A stretch of DNA of 64,000 bases from Craterostigma plantagineum (GCA_027422505.1 JAPQWV010000417.1:62001-126000), one strand, 5' to 3'. Numbered from the stretch's first letter, positions 11,111 through 22,241 are shown. Program-made: numbers and translations. The notes: generated from the letters alone by a model not told the origin.

Positions 11111-12010
11111 TCAGCACCCGGCAGAGAAAGCTTCGGCTAGGTTGGCCATGTTCGACGGCCGAGAAGAACAGTCGTAGCTTCGATCAAAATGTTGGGGGCA
11201 ATCAAATGCGTCGTTGTCGGTTTCACGACAGAAAAGCATTTGGGAGTATAATTCCGATGGCCCACCATTTCCATTACCGTAACTGTTATGATTACTATGC
11301 CCTCGACCACTGTTAGAACCTCGTCCACGATTGTTGTTAGATCTGTGTCTGCGAGCATGGGTGACTGTTGTGAAGGCAGCCTGCGACACAGAAGAATAAT
11401 CAAGAGTTTTATGAAATAACTCGTGACTTTGCGCCCTAGCATATAGTGTCGTGAAATCAGGTAAGGGATCCTGAGCCATTTGCGCCGTCGTGAAGCTCGA
11501 GACGGGGCCTAGTCCTCACAGGAACCAGTGGGATTTGTCCGTCTAATCAATTGGTCCCGATAGCAGCAAGTTGATCGGCCAACGATTTGAAGTGTCGAGC
11601 ATATTCGGCGACAGGCTGGGTACCTCGTATAGTGGAAAGAATATCATCCTTGAGGCTGGGTTCGCGTGCCTTAGAGTCGTGACTGTAAGCACGAGTGAGA
11701 CCTGCCACACGTCTCGTGAAGATTTGCAGCCAATTACGACAGCCATAGATTATTCTGTCAAGGTCGACACGAGAAAAAGCTTTAACATCTGGTCTCGTTG
11801 ATGCCATTTGGTGTATTCAGGATTGGGAATAGATGTTCCCGTAGCATTAGCTATGGTGGCAGACGGAGCAGCCGATGAGCCATCAACCTGAGTAGTGAGA
11901 AGCGGTTCGACTTGGGCGTGCCATAACAGGTAGTTGGAGGATGAGAGTTTGATATTAACCATGTGAATCATGGTTGAGAGGGGAAGTGTTGGTGTATCTG
12001 ATGCAGCCAT
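11111..12010 (-). pseudogene. Copia gag (Ale-type)
   Basis: The likely start is the ATG at 12010 on the minus strand (MAASDTPTLPLSTMIHMVNI), followed by KLSSSNYLLWHAQVEPLL, the conserved gag opening of this lineage. The reading frame shifts near 11790 (DQMLKLFLVSTLTE to RVDLDRIIYGCRNW) and again near 11500. The C-terminal part is rich in Arg, Gly, Asn and His (RSNNNRGRGSNSGRGH), an RNA-binding type of sequence. Where a CCHC knuckle is expected only CRETDNDAFDCPQHFD is found, so the knuckle is incomplete. Confidence 0.82.
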
Positions 12011-12068
12011 GGGTGAGAAAGGAGATCGTCGAGAATGGCTGTAGTCGTAGGGTTTCAAGCCAACATTA

Positions 12069-12079
12069 GGCTTATACCA
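12069..12079 (-). other. Primer-binding site of the Ale-type element (iMet-like, degenerate)
   Basis: TGGTATAAGCC on the minus strand directly follows the 5' LTR end. It resembles the usual TGGTATCAGAGC initiator-Met site but carries changes, in keeping with an ageing copy. Confidence 0.7.
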
Positions 12080-12246
12080 TGTTAGGCTAAGATAATTGCC
12101 TCGACTGAGGATTTGCATTGCTATGAACCTTATTAATAGAGTACAAGGAAATCATTATCTACGGAAATACAATAACTACCAAATATAAAAAGATACATCA
12201 AGATTTGATATAACTATCATTAATATTGATATCATTATCATTGATA
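12080..12246 (-). repeat. 5' LTR of the Ale-type element
   Basis: 167 bp, paired with 7836-8002 and about 96 percent identical by eye (6 substitutions). It is followed by the right copy of the AAACC target duplication at 12247-12251. Confidence 0.9.
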
Positions 12247-12786
12247 AAACCTCTCTCAAAAATTGGTCATTATTTCACACTACCTGCCTACACATCGACT
12301 CAGTCGGTCTCACGAAAACCGACATCAGTCAGTACACACGAAAACCCACATATACTACTTATACCATCTCAATTATATATAAGCTCGTTTGAACAAAATT
12401 GCTAAATACAAGATAGGTCTTAAAGCTCAGATACCGGATTCCTTCTGAAATCGGACTCTGTCCTAAAACAGTAAACACATATATACCTTATACCGGCCGG
12501 TACAGACCGAATACTTTTTAATAAATGCACCATCAATGCAAACACTGCATGTCTTTCTTAACATGCTTTTAGATAAACTGGCAACGGGTCTGCAGAACGA
12601 CCCACAGAGAATGAGTGCTAAAATTATACCGTATTTAATGCTCTGATAGTATATGCGAGATATAGCTATGCTGCATTAAATGTAAAGGTTAAGCCCGCCC
12701 AAGAAGGCCCATTTTCAAGCCCGATAATCCTTGGAAGAACTCAAAAGGATTTAAGGACTCCATCTTCTGCGATTAAACCATCTTAC
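12247..12786 (+). other. Non-coding internal sequence of the SIRE-type element
   Basis: About 540 bp between the Ale-type insertion and the envelope-like ORF. It begins with the right copy of the AAACC duplication and continues the sequence left of 7831. It has no convincing ORF. It corresponds to the spacer between pol and the envelope-like gene in this lineage. Confidence 0.55.
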
Positions 12787-15206
12787 ATGATATATCCAGA
12801 AGCCGTACGAGACTTCTTCGACTTTGCCATCATTAACGACAACAAGCTTCGATGCGTCATAAAAGGCGCTGACGTAGTAATTGAACCCGCATGGTATGCC
12901 ACAATTCTTGGGCTGCCATACAAAGGTATGCCAGATTTCTCCTCCATCAGCGATAATGACAAAGAGAACATGAAGGGAATGATATCCACATGTGGACATC
13001 ATTTAAAGATGCTGAAAAGAGAATCGTCATGGCCTGCAGATCACTCCATGACATTCTAGCGAAGGCGGTGTTAGGGAAAGCTGGCTCGTTCGATATGCCG
13101 ACCACTGAAAAGTTCAGGCAATGGTGGCAGTGCTCACTAACCAAAGGGTAATTGGAGATACTGTGTACAAGAACTTGGCTGCCCTAATACCAAGTCGAAA
13201 CCAACAGCTCAAAACTACGCCCCACAGATATTATATCTGCTTTCTCAAAAAAATTAAGGAATTGGGACCATCGCAACCCCTCATGTCCTATCAGCTGGTA
13301 AACGGCCGCCTATCTAGGCCAGTTTACCGTGACCACTTCTTCCAAAGACTCAACAAGGAATCGGCCAAGGAACCAGCAAAAAGGAAGGCTTCTGAACAAC
13401 CAACAGTGACAAAACCCAGCAAGAAAATGGTGGTGGAGAAGCCCCAAAGTCCAAACCTGCCGAGAAAAAGAAGCTGGTTCTAGCCTCCTCAAGCTCAGAA
13501 TTAGATATACCTATCAAAGAAGAGGCTAAGAAGAAAAGATCCAAGCCAGTCATCAAGAAGGGACCAGCTGCATCTTCTGACTAGCCCACAGTTGCAATAA
13601 TGGTTGAAACCGCAACCGCCGATGCAACTGAGGCTGCGGCCACGATCACATTAATCAGACCAAAGGCTATTCAGACTGATGTGCAAATACCCGATGAAGT
13701 CCCAATCCCCTCACCGACTGAACTAAGGGTTCAAGCGGTCTCTAAGGGAAAGATCACCGTGATAATAAAGGAACTAGAAACCTTTGAATTAGCATCCACC
13801 GTCAAAGGCAAAGGGAAGGCACCATCCTCAGAGAATCGAAGAAACTGCCTGAAGCCTCATCAGCAAGGAGATTGAAGAAAATATCGCTGGCCAGATGAAG
13901 GTTGACAACTGGGTCGTTATCTGGTACATGCCTTACAGTCGGAAACCATCAACAGACCGGATGAATAAGGCCAAAAGAACCGAGAACATAGCTTGGCATT
14001 AAGTCTGTCAAATAGTTGCTTGAGTCAAGAGAGATCTACTACCTTTACCTCAAAATGGAAGCACTGCAACCGTACATCAATTAGAGGAGGCAGAACTACC
14101 AGCCAGAATCTAGGAATGCACATCAAGACAAGAGGTGATCAATAGGCTGGAAAATGGAAAACTAAGCATGGGACATCGGGTTTTCAATGGTGTTCCACGA
14201 AATTACGCAGACTGGACAGGTGTCTTCATCCGCTATACACATCAGCCCCATCGGTCCCGGACTCGGAGAGTCGACAATCAATGCCGATCGCTCCTTCAAT
14301 ATAGCCCATCGGCCACGATGACTGGATCCCCACCAAGTCCAACACTGGCAGAAATATCTGAAGCACTGGACATTGTGCCAGTTGTGATCGGAATGCAAGA
14401 GACTGCGACAGGGATCTAAGTCTCTGACGATGAAACCGGCAAGGTCAGACCAGTTGATGCAATTGCACTAGAAGTGCCAGTTGAGGCCTCGCAGACTGAG
14501 AAAGAAATTCCAGTCCAGGCTATGGAGACTGAAACCGAACCTGGCATCCCGGCCACGGAAGTTTTTCAGGAGCAATCACAAGATAGGCTCCTGACTTTTG
14601 AGGAAGCTGGAATCTTAGTGAAGTTTGAAGCGTCGGTGGCATTTGAAACTACGCCACAACAGAGAATATCGCCACTGAACTGGTGCAGCACTAATCTTTG
14701 GTACACATTGAGGAACATCAATCGGAGACTACATTAGTGCCAGAAGCCGATTCAGAGCCGGTACATCATGAAGACCAGTCAATGCCACCATCACAACAAG
14801 AGGAGAGACTCTCACCAACCCTTCGTAGCTCTCCATTCTGGTACCATCTCAGGAACAACAACCAGAGACCGCATCGGCCTGTGAATCTACATCCAGACCT
14901 ACTCCCACTGACATCGTGGCCAATGTCAAGGAAGTATCGCTTATAAAGAAGCTATACAGCAAAGTATACATCTTGACGAAGACAGTGCATGCCAATCGCA
15001 AAAGAGCCAACGAGCAATTTCAGACCCTGGAATCCTCACAGAAGTCAATGGCGGAAAGCCTCAGCAGCATCCGCGATGACGTAAGGGCAGTGAGGATGCT
15101 CTTGAGGGGGGAACTTGCACAGTTAAAACCCAATTGGTCAAGGGCTAAGACCGTACCCGGTGTTGCCAAAAAGTGGGGAAAGAGGTACTCTAGGTGCCAG
15201 AAGTAG
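12787..15206 (+). pseudogene. Envelope-like ORF of the SIRE-type Copia element
   Basis: Broken plus-strand ORFs (12787-13059, 13121-13483, 13600-13875, 14474-14737, 14916-15206) form one decayed gene after the lost pol. The N-terminal part reads MIYPEAVRDFFDFAIINDNK and EPAWYATILGLPYKG, resembling the conserved domain of plant retroelement envelope-like and transposon proteins. The middle is low-complexity, rich in Glu, Pro, Thr and Lys. The end, VKEVSLIKKLYSKVYILTKT with later SLSSIRDDVRAVRMLL, looks like a coiled coil. In SIRE-type elements such an ORF has been called envelope-like; its function is unproven. Many stops and frameshifts rule out an intact product. Confidence 0.65.
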
Positions 15207-15342
15207 CAAGGGGCGATGACAACCGTCAGAAACTAGATAAGCTAGGTTAGTCTGTCTGGTTGTAATAAGCTTGGTTGTTATGTATCAAAATTCTTTTTGA
15301 TATAATGAACGTCTTTCTACTTCATTAAGTTTCGGCAATCAC

Positions 15343-15356
15343 CAAAATGGGGAAAT
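15343..15356 (+). other. Polypurine tract of the SIRE-type element
   Basis: AAAATGGGGAAAT lies just before TGCTAGGAATT, where the 3' LTR starts. Position and composition fit the plus-strand primer of this lineage. Confidence 0.7.
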
Positions 15357-16380
15357 TGCTAGGAATTGTGAATTTAAATATTCGATTAATAGTTTTGATG
15401 ATTGAACCTAACGTAATAAGTATATCGTTAGACCTAGGAGGAACTAGGTATAAACAAGCAGTTCTACAAAGTGCTTCAAGAAAGTCTTCAGAAACAGACA
15501 GTAGACAGCAACCGGTAGAACACTGGAGACCGGAAAAGCTGATACCGGAAGTGCCACATTGGACAAGGATTCAAAATATTCAAGACGCGGCTAGCTGAAG
15601 ATTTCTGACAAGAAATTAATTCAAGGCTGTCAACTAAATTATCAGCTAAAGACAATTCGAAGTCAAGCCAAGCTTAATAAGAAATAAAGCTAATAGCACA
15701 ACGTGAACTGCAATGAAGACCGTACAGACCCATTTTGGGTAAGGACATTAAGCGCACTATCTGGTGCACAGAACTATCTCACAACGACTATAACTTCAAA
15801 CCTCGACTATAAATAGAGGGAAGGCAAGCTGAAGACGGGTGACACACTTCACTGAGATTTTAGAATTCAAGAGAATTAGCTCAAAAAGCTTTCAAAGTTA
15901 CGAAAAGAAACTAGGTGTTGTCCTCACTGTATTTAACTACTGCGGTTGGTAAGTGAGTGTTTCTCAAGGGACTGTAAAAAGCTCTTGAAAGAGACGGACT
16001 GTAAAAAGTTGACTAGCGGTGTCTAGGAGTTTAGTTAGCTAAGTAACTGGGGGTTATACTGTGTGAGTCTAGCTAAAGAGATTGCATAACGGGGGTTGTT
16101 AGAAATCGAATCTTCTAGAAATAGCCTTTCTTGAGGGAAAGGGGGAGACGTGGGAGATTTTGCTCGGAATTTCCATAAGAAATCACTGTGTCCTTTGCAA
16201 ACAAACACACACACGCACATCACATCGCGCATCCGATTTCAACTCAGAACTGATCGATTTTACTTCCACACAAGACGCGCTTAGAATATCAAGCACCGGT
16301 ATCTAACCTTAACCGGTTAAGAAACAAAAAGAAGCGAGTGCTTATTCACCCCCCGCTAGACACGTTCACCGATCCTAACA
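15357..16380 (+). repeat. 3' LTR of the SIRE-type element
   Basis: 1024 bp starting TGCTAGGA and ending TCCTAACA, a near-perfect terminal inverted repeat, just after a polypurine tract. It contains a TATA-like CTATAAATAGAG at about 15808. The partner LTR is not in the window, so the end is inferred from the terminal sequence only. Confidence 0.75.
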
Positions 16381-16947
16381 ATATGAGAGTCGGGGCTCTT
16401 GGCGTCGCCAAGAAATCGTCGCCTATGACCAATAACAACCGTCGCCTATTCCCCTTTTTGTAGTACGGATTTCGAAGCTTGGAGTGTGCACGTGCAACTT
16501 GATTGATTACCAACTGTTTGGATATTCCACCTCATTTTTAATTGCGTCTTTTGCGTGGGGTTCTCTAAACTAATTCTCGCTCAAAATCGAGTGTTTAACG
16601 AAGCGATAACACAATGTCCCGTTCACCGATTGATGGTTCTTTCATACGTATTATTCGACTTGGTTATGATGCCGTTTAATTTCGGTGGCGATACCATCAT
16701 TGTTCGAGTGTTTGCAATCTTCTCAGAATCTCAGCCATAGTTGTGGTAGCCGGTAGGAAACGCACGGTGAAGATAGTTGTCGTTTGTTGTAATAGTTTCT
16801 TTTATTTTTATTATTATGAGATAATTCATGTTTGGATCTAGCATTGCATGTAGCCTGATACAAGAGCCCCCCCACCTCGAGCAAAATAGACATTTAACAA
16901 ATATTATGAAAGGTCTAAATTTGTAAACAGAGTCGACATCTGCGGTG
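16381..16947. other. Unassigned stretch between two retroelements
   Basis: About 570 bp with no recognised coding, RNA or repeat feature. A 61-codon open frame at 16555-16740 has no familiar motif. It contains two nearby copies of a CGTCGCC-type word at about 16405-16445. It may be flanking host DNA or an older, unrecognised element. Confidence 0.4.
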
Positions 16948-17496
16948 CAAACCGTCGGGGATTAGCAGAGACGGGCGTGAGCCACTCGTCTACTCGGGGC
17001 GTGAGCGACACCTGAGGCACAAACCCTTGGTCCTGTAGGATTAGGCGGGGTCTAGATGTGTGTTTGAGACGTGATAGGTTGAGATAGGAAGGGAAGAGTC
17101 GAGGGTACATATCGTGAGGTGTATGGGATGGATCGAGGGAACGTTGCATGCACTATATTTACATACTGAGCAAATATCTCAGGTTTTTACGTGTTGTTGG
17201 TACATCCAAGCCCGACGCTGGTGCGCGTCGAGGCTGAGGCGGTTTGACGGCGGGCGTGCTCCATGGACTTTGAGGGCAGGGCTGTACTGGATGTGACATG
17301 TGGAGCGACATAGGTTTTTGCATATCTTAGATATTTTGACCTTTTGGGGCCATGGCCCATATATAGCGATGACGATATGAACAGTATTAATGTAATATAT
17401 TTTATTTAAGAAAACGCTTTTTGTTAGACGTGGTCTTCCGCAACTTACGTTACGAAAATCCGCCATAATTACGATTAGAAAGTGAGGGTCGCTACA
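16948..17496 (+). repeat. 5' LTR remnant of the gag-only Gypsy element
   Basis: Matches the last 500-550 bases of the 3' LTR (about 21300-21854), including GAGCCACTCGTCTACTCGG, the GATAGGTTGAGATAGGAAGG stretch and the end GGGTCGCTACA. The first more than 2 kb of the LTR is missing, so it was cut by deletion or by the event that brought in 16381-16947. Confidence 0.85.
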
Positions 17497-17498
17497 GG

Positions 17499-17510
17499 TT
17501 GTATCAGAGC
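17499..17510 (+). other. Primer-binding site, tRNA-iMet (one mismatch)
   Basis: TTGTATCAGAGC follows the LTR end CTACA at 17496. It differs from the standard initiator-Met site TGGTATCAGAGC at one base. Confidence 0.85.
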
Positions 17511-17649
17511 TTAGGATATAGATTCTGTAGATTGTCCATGTACGGCCGCTCAAAAGCGTGGAGGATCAGCCTTGCCTATATGTTTTAAGATTGATGTGAT
17601 TAACTGTTTACGATAATGTGCCAATTTACATGATTAATTATAGATCAAA

Positions 17650-18735
17650 GATGCCGAAAGCACGTAAGGAAGTGGAAGACTAGTCGTAGGACCGAACTCG
17701 AGTCCCCTACCATTGAACGAGACTCAGTTATTCTGCGACTTACCGAACTGATCGAACGACAATCGGATCAGGTCAACGAGCTTATCCGTAATCAAAATTC
17801 TTCTGAGCCTCATCAGTCTCCACAGCTGCGTGTAGAAATCATAGGAGAGCAATTTCGTAAGCTGAACCCCCCAACATTCACGGATGCTACCGATCCTATG
17901 ATGGCAGAGGATTGTTTACGTACCGTGGAAGATATGTTCTTATATGTCCGAGTACCTGAAGAGGAGAAGGTGCTATTTGCAGTTTCTATGCTCCAAGGAA
18001 ACGCTAGGTTTTGGTGGGACACCATCAAGATCCTAGAAGATCCAATCAATATGGCGTGGGAACGATTTAAGGAACTGTTCTATGAAACGTATTTTAACCC
18101 ACGATCGAACTCAGAAGCTGAATGGGTTCATCAACCTCAAACAAGGCGAAAACCTATCGCAGAATATATCCTCAAGTTTGAGGAGTTATCCCGCTGCGCC
18201 CCACATATGGTGGCGACTAGTGCTTTGAAGATAGGGAGATTTTAGATATGTCTCAAACCGAGATCTATCGAGACGTGAGCATGATAGGAATGCGAGACAT
18301 TCGCTCAAGTAGCAGAGCGAGCACTTGTCTTAGAGAAGACAGAGGCCCAAATTTTGGCAGCACAGGAAGCAAAGAAGAAAACTGAAAATCACCAAAGGGG
18401 CGGAAACAATCGAAAGCGAAATACTCTGAAGAAGGCCCCAACAATAATTAAGGTAGATATCCGGGACAACCAAACCAACAGGCGAGGCCGAAATTAGGAC
18501 CACCATTTTCCTATTCGACCTGTAATGTATCCCCAGTGCCGACAATGTGGGTGGCACCATACGGCATTTGCTATGGCCCAGGACCCAGAATTGATCCTCA
18601 ATGCTTCCGATGTGGACAATTGGGACATTTTGCCCGAGCTTGTCGAGTAAACGTACCAAAAAAATCCCGCTCCACCAGTAGTACGATCACCAGTAGCTCC
18701 AGCCACGGCTCGAGTATTTGCACTAACTAATGAAG
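17650..18735 (+). pseudogene. Gag of the gag-only Gypsy element
   Basis: The best-kept part (17898-18245) reads CLRTVEDMFLYVRVPEEEKV, ARFWWDTIKILEDPINMAW and IAEYILKFEELSRCAPHM, the retrotransposon gag fold of the Tekay/Del lineage. Later, in another frame at about 18536-18730, comes the zinc knuckle CFRCGQLGHFARAC (CX2CX4HX4C). The end reads ALTNEEEEPNLTMATGE, where the family normally continues into protease, but the sequence then stops resembling pol. Frameshifts at about 18240 and 18450 make it a pseudogene. Its product would package RNA into virus-like particles in the cytoplasm. Confidence 0.85.
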
Positions 18736-19010
18736 AGGAGGAACCGAACCTAACGATGGCGACTGGTGAGTTAAATATCTAAAGTATACCCACATTTGGA
18801 TCCAAGGTTTTAGACCATAGGTTTACACGATCGACTCCGAATTTCAACCTGATCCTTGCACCGAAGTAATTCGGAATCCTGAAGCTCATCATCAACTTAC
18901 ATTAAGTTGTGTAAGTTGACAAAATACTAACGAAGTAAATCACTTGGAGTGTGAAATAAATCGTTACACCGAGTTCCACCAGTCGGCGAATTTCGGGGAC
19001 GAAATTCTTT

Positions 19011-19023
19011 TAAGTGGGGAGGA
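19011..19023 (+). other. Polypurine tract of the gag-only Gypsy element
   Basis: TAAGTGGGGAGGA just before TCTAATACCCC. The same module, preceded by a GAATTTCGGGGAC block, occurs in the array family at 37291-37303 and 48559-48571. Confidence 0.85.
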
Positions 19024-19875
19024 TCTAATACCCCGAATTTTATAAACACGAATCTATGAACTTATGGGCAAATTATGTGTTTATGTGACTGCATAGTATG
19101 TGCTATATGATTTCATGCATGCTTACACGCTTAGTTAATTATGTGCCAGTATAAATTCGAACTCAGTAGAAATTTGATTAGGAAGTAGAAGGAGTCCTAA
19201 TCAAAGTATATGATTTTGATAGGAACCAATTATAAAGCGATTAGGAAATTCGAACCACATACTATTTAAAATAATAAAATTAGAATATATTTAGGTTTGG
19301 GCTTCACCTAGTAATTACCCAATAGCGAAATATGTTCAAGTATTTACTTCTAAGGATAACCTTTAACTATACTTAGGCATGAGGGAAAATAATGAAGTCA
19401 CCACCTTGTCACATCTCACGATTATCGAAGTGTTAGATAACTAATGCTTGTGAAGCCTTAGCAAAATTATAGTAATACAAACAAATTCAAACGAAAGAAC
19501 CAAGAGAAGGCTAGATCGAAACAAGGAAATCAAAGGAAGAAAATAAAGTTTGTACCAAAAGCAAAATCCCAACGTAGGAAGGTAATCTTCTCAACTATAT
19601 TTCTATTTTCAACAGTTTACGTAACTTGAGAATAAGGCAATTCTGGGTGTATAATTTTCAGGTTTTAGTGTATGTTCTAAAGAGGGTTTCGATTTTGATT
19701 TTAGCTACTAACCCTTAGAATTTCGAGTACAAAGATATGCTAGTTTTGAACCATATAAATCGTGTTTAGAAAGGGTAGTACAAATTATAGTATAATTTAA
19801 GCTATAATAATGAAGCAACTTTAAAATGGCTGGGATTATCAAGTTTCGATCGAAAATGTGGAATTTCATGGAGTT

Positions 19876-20533
19876 TCGGGCGACTTGGACTTCTCAAGTC
19901 GGCGGATTTGGGTGTGACTAAACGCTCGGCGAAAGTCGGGTGCTGGTGTATCGAATCGGGCGATTTGATGAACACTCGATCTCGCATTAGTTTCGGCTGA
20001 TTGGAAGCCATGCAAATCGGGCGATTCCATGCAAATCGAGCAAAACTAATGCCAGATAAGCTTCAATCGGGCGACTTGAAGATGAGCTATTGGCGAAACT
20101 CATGTGAGCATTGCACCAATTCAGACGATAAGAGGAGCTAAAAGGAATCGGGCGAGACCAAGAGCCGTAAATGATTACTCGACTATTTGAAGGATGCCAT
20201 GCAATCCGGCGAAACCAAAATTTATAAGTGATCGGGCAATTTGCTAAGGAAGTAATTAACTCGAGGAAAGTGGGAATCATGCATGGAATCGGGCGACTTG
20301 TGGATTAAACAACTTGGCGAATCTAGAATTAAACCTTGACAAATCGGGCGATAGAAAGCTCGCGAAACTCATGTGGACACATGACCTAATCGGGCGATTC
20401 AGTGAGTGACAATCGGGGAAAGCCTGGAGATTAAAAGATAAGAAGAACTGATCGAAACTAATGTATACATAACATGGAATCAAAGGCCAAGTGAAATCCA
20501 ACATTAACCTAACTTAGATCCCTAGTCGGGCGA
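19876..20533 (+). repeat. Cluster of TCGGGCGA motifs inside the LTR
   Basis: Nine exact copies of TCGGGCGA in 658 bp, mostly within the longer word AATCGGGCGAYTTG, at irregular spacing (first bases 19876, 19956, 20017, 20067, 20148, 20289, 20344, 20390, 20526). Several near copies lie between them. All exact copies are on the plus strand. Chance predicts well under one. Confidence 0.85.
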
Positions 20534-20984
20534 CTTAAGGTTTTAGTACTTGATAGCCAAGTCAAAATTATTTAATAATCCTTTAAGTTAGAAAACGTAC
20601 TGACATTTCAATATTTATGTCCAAGGGTCGAATGAGAGGAATACCACAAAGCAAGACAGTAAGTGCGACTAGCTTGGACGATAGGTAGGTGAAATCCACC
20701 TACAAGTAAATGGTTATGTGAATCATTTTGTGATATTTATGTGCTTACGCGGACTCGATGAATTTATGATTTGGGCGAATTACATGCTTTACGTGTTTCA
20801 TAATTGCTTCATGTCATTTGTACTTTATTTATACTATACATGTACGCCACGTCATATGTATATTATTTGCACTGCACGTGCATATCAGTCTAGGGCGAGG
20901 TCAAACACCATAGGAAACGGTGATGCCTTATTACGTAAAGTTGCGAGGTAAAGTTGGGGTGAGTACTAGGATATCGTGTCAGAG

Positions 20985-21390
20985 GTGAGTTGGGCGGGAG
21001 ACGGGCGTGAGCAACTCTTCTACTCAGGATCCGAGGTGCAAACTGTTGAGGCGGGAGATGGGTGTGAGCCACTCATCTACTCAGATACTGAGGTGCAAAC
21101 CGTCCAAGGTAATAGGCGAGTGAGATGGGAGACGGGCGTGAGCGACTCGTCTACTCAAGTGCGTGAGCGACATCTGAGGTGCAAACCAGTATAGAGTGTA
21201 GACGATGGGAGACGGGCGTGATTGACTCGTTTACTCAGGACCTGAGGTGTAAACCGTTGAGGCGGGAGCTGGGGTGAGCCACTCGTCTACTCGGGTATTG
21301 AGGAGCAAACCGTCGGGGTTTAGCGGGAGACAGGGGTGAGCCACTCGTCTACTCGGGTGCTGAGCGACACCTGAGGTGCAAACCGTTGGT
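20985..21390 (+). repeat. Tandem repeat of 60-75 bp in the LTR
   Basis: About six degenerate copies of a unit containing GGGAGACGGGCGTGAGC, CACTCGTCTACTCGG and GAGGTGCAAACCGT. The 5' LTR remnant keeps about one and a half copies of it. It lies shortly before the part of the LTR that carries the presumed promoter. Confidence 0.85.
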
Positions 21391-21869
21391 CCTGTTGGAT
21401 TAGGCGTGGGGTCTAGATGTGTTGAGACGTGATAGGTTGAGATAGGAAGGGAAGAGTCGAGGGTACATATCGTGTGGTGTATGGGATGTGATCGAGGCTA
21501 CGTTGCATGCACGCATATTTCACCTACTGAGCAAATAGCTCACGTTTTTACGTGTTGTAGGTGCATCCAAGCCAAACGCTGGTATGCGTCGAGGCTGAGG
21601 CGGGCTGATGGCGGTCCTTCACGGACTTTTGAGGGCAGGCTGTACATGGATGTGACCTGTGGAACTACATAGGGTTTTGCATATCTTAGATATTTTGACA
21701 TTTTGGGGCCACATCCCATGTATAGTGATGACGATGTGGACAAGTATTAATGTAATATATTTTATTTAAGAAAAGGGTTTTGTTAGACGGGTCTTCCGCG
21801 ACTTACGTTGCAAAAATCCGCCATAATTCCGATTAGAAAGTGACGGTCGCTACAGGTAGTATCAGACTT

Positions 21870-22230
21870 GGGGACCCGTGCATCCTAGCTGGGGACCATC
21901 GAAATATAGTACGGGACCCATGCTTGCTTGCGCAGAGACCCGTGATTGCTAGTGCTGGGGACCCGTGTATGCATGTGCAGGGGTCCCGTGCAACACGCAC
22001 GGGTCCGCAGTGCAGCATAGCGAAGAGTCCCGCTTGAGGGCGATGTGGACCCGTGCGTGCAAGTGCTGGGGTCCCGCACATAAGAGCAGGGGTCCCGCGA
22101 AGCACGCACGGGTTCCAAGCGCAGTCGAAGAGTCTCGCTTGAGGGTGCTGTGGACCCGTGCATGCAAGCGCATCGGACCCGCACGTTGGCTCAGGGTCCC
22201 CGCGCTGCATGGCAAGGGACCCTTGCGTGG
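21870..22230 (+). repeat. GC-rich short-unit array, left flank of MULE-1 genes
   Basis: Degenerate units of about 20-30 bases built around GGGACCCGTGC and CAAGTGCTGGGG, roughly a dozen copies. Related words occur at 25080-25440. GGGACCC is nearly self-complementary, so relative orientation cannot be settled by eye. Confidence 0.75.
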
Positions 22231-22241
22231 AAGCAGATCTA

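Larger units (their letters stand above)
7836..12246 (-). mobile_element. Ale/Retrofit-type Ty1/Copia element, complete but decayed
   Basis: Two 167-bp LTRs (7836-8002 and 12080-12246) flank a minus-strand internal region in Copia order: gag, protease, integrase, reverse transcriptase, RNase H. The very short LTRs and the gag opening (KLSSSNYLLWHAQVEPLL) indicate the Ale/Retrofit lineage. By eye the LTRs differ at 6 of 167 positions (about 96 percent identity), so it is older than the right-hand Athila-type element. Frameshifts occur in gag, integrase and reverse transcriptase. It lies inside the SIRE-type remnant with a 5-bp target duplication. Confidence 0.92.
5989..16380 (+). mobile_element. 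SIRE-type Ty1/Copia remnant with gag, envelope-like ORF and 3' LTR, pol deleted
   Basis: Plus-strand pieces on both sides of the Ale insertion form one older element: gag (6092-6824), a scrap of the end of RNase H (about 7650-7725), an envelope-like ORF (12787-15206), a polypurine tract and a 3' LTR (15357-16380). Protease, integrase and reverse transcriptase are essentially missing, so a large internal deletion preceded or accompanied the insertion. The 5' LTR is absent because the Athila-type element sits there. An envelope-like ORF downstream of pol is characteristic of the SIRE/Maximus lineage. Confidence 0.75.
16948..21854 (+). mobile_element. Gag-only Ty3/Gypsy element (Tekay/Del-like), non-autonomous
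   Basis: LTR remnant (16948-17496), initiator-Met primer site, gag, a short spacer, polypurine tract and a long 3' LTR (19024-21854). Protease, reverse transcriptase, RNase H and integrase are all absent; gag is followed within 300 bp by the polypurine tract. This is the plan known as TR-GAG, terminal-repeat elements with gag only. The polypurine tract followed by TAATACCCC resembles Tekay/Del chromoviruses, likely the parental lineage. The two LTR pieces match at roughly 88 percent by eye, so this is an old copy. The 5' LTR is truncated. Confidence 0.82.
19024..21854 (+). repeat. 3' LTR of the gag-only Gypsy element (2.8 kb)
   Basis: Starts TCTAATACCCC (probably once TGTAATACCCC) after the polypurine tract and ends CGGTCGCTACA. 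It carries a cluster of TCGGGCGA motifs in its middle (19876-20533) and a 60-75 bp tandem repeat near its end (20985-21390). The LTR end is followed by GGTAGTATCAGAC, a primer-site-like sequence that should not follow a 3' LTR. Confidence 0.85.
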
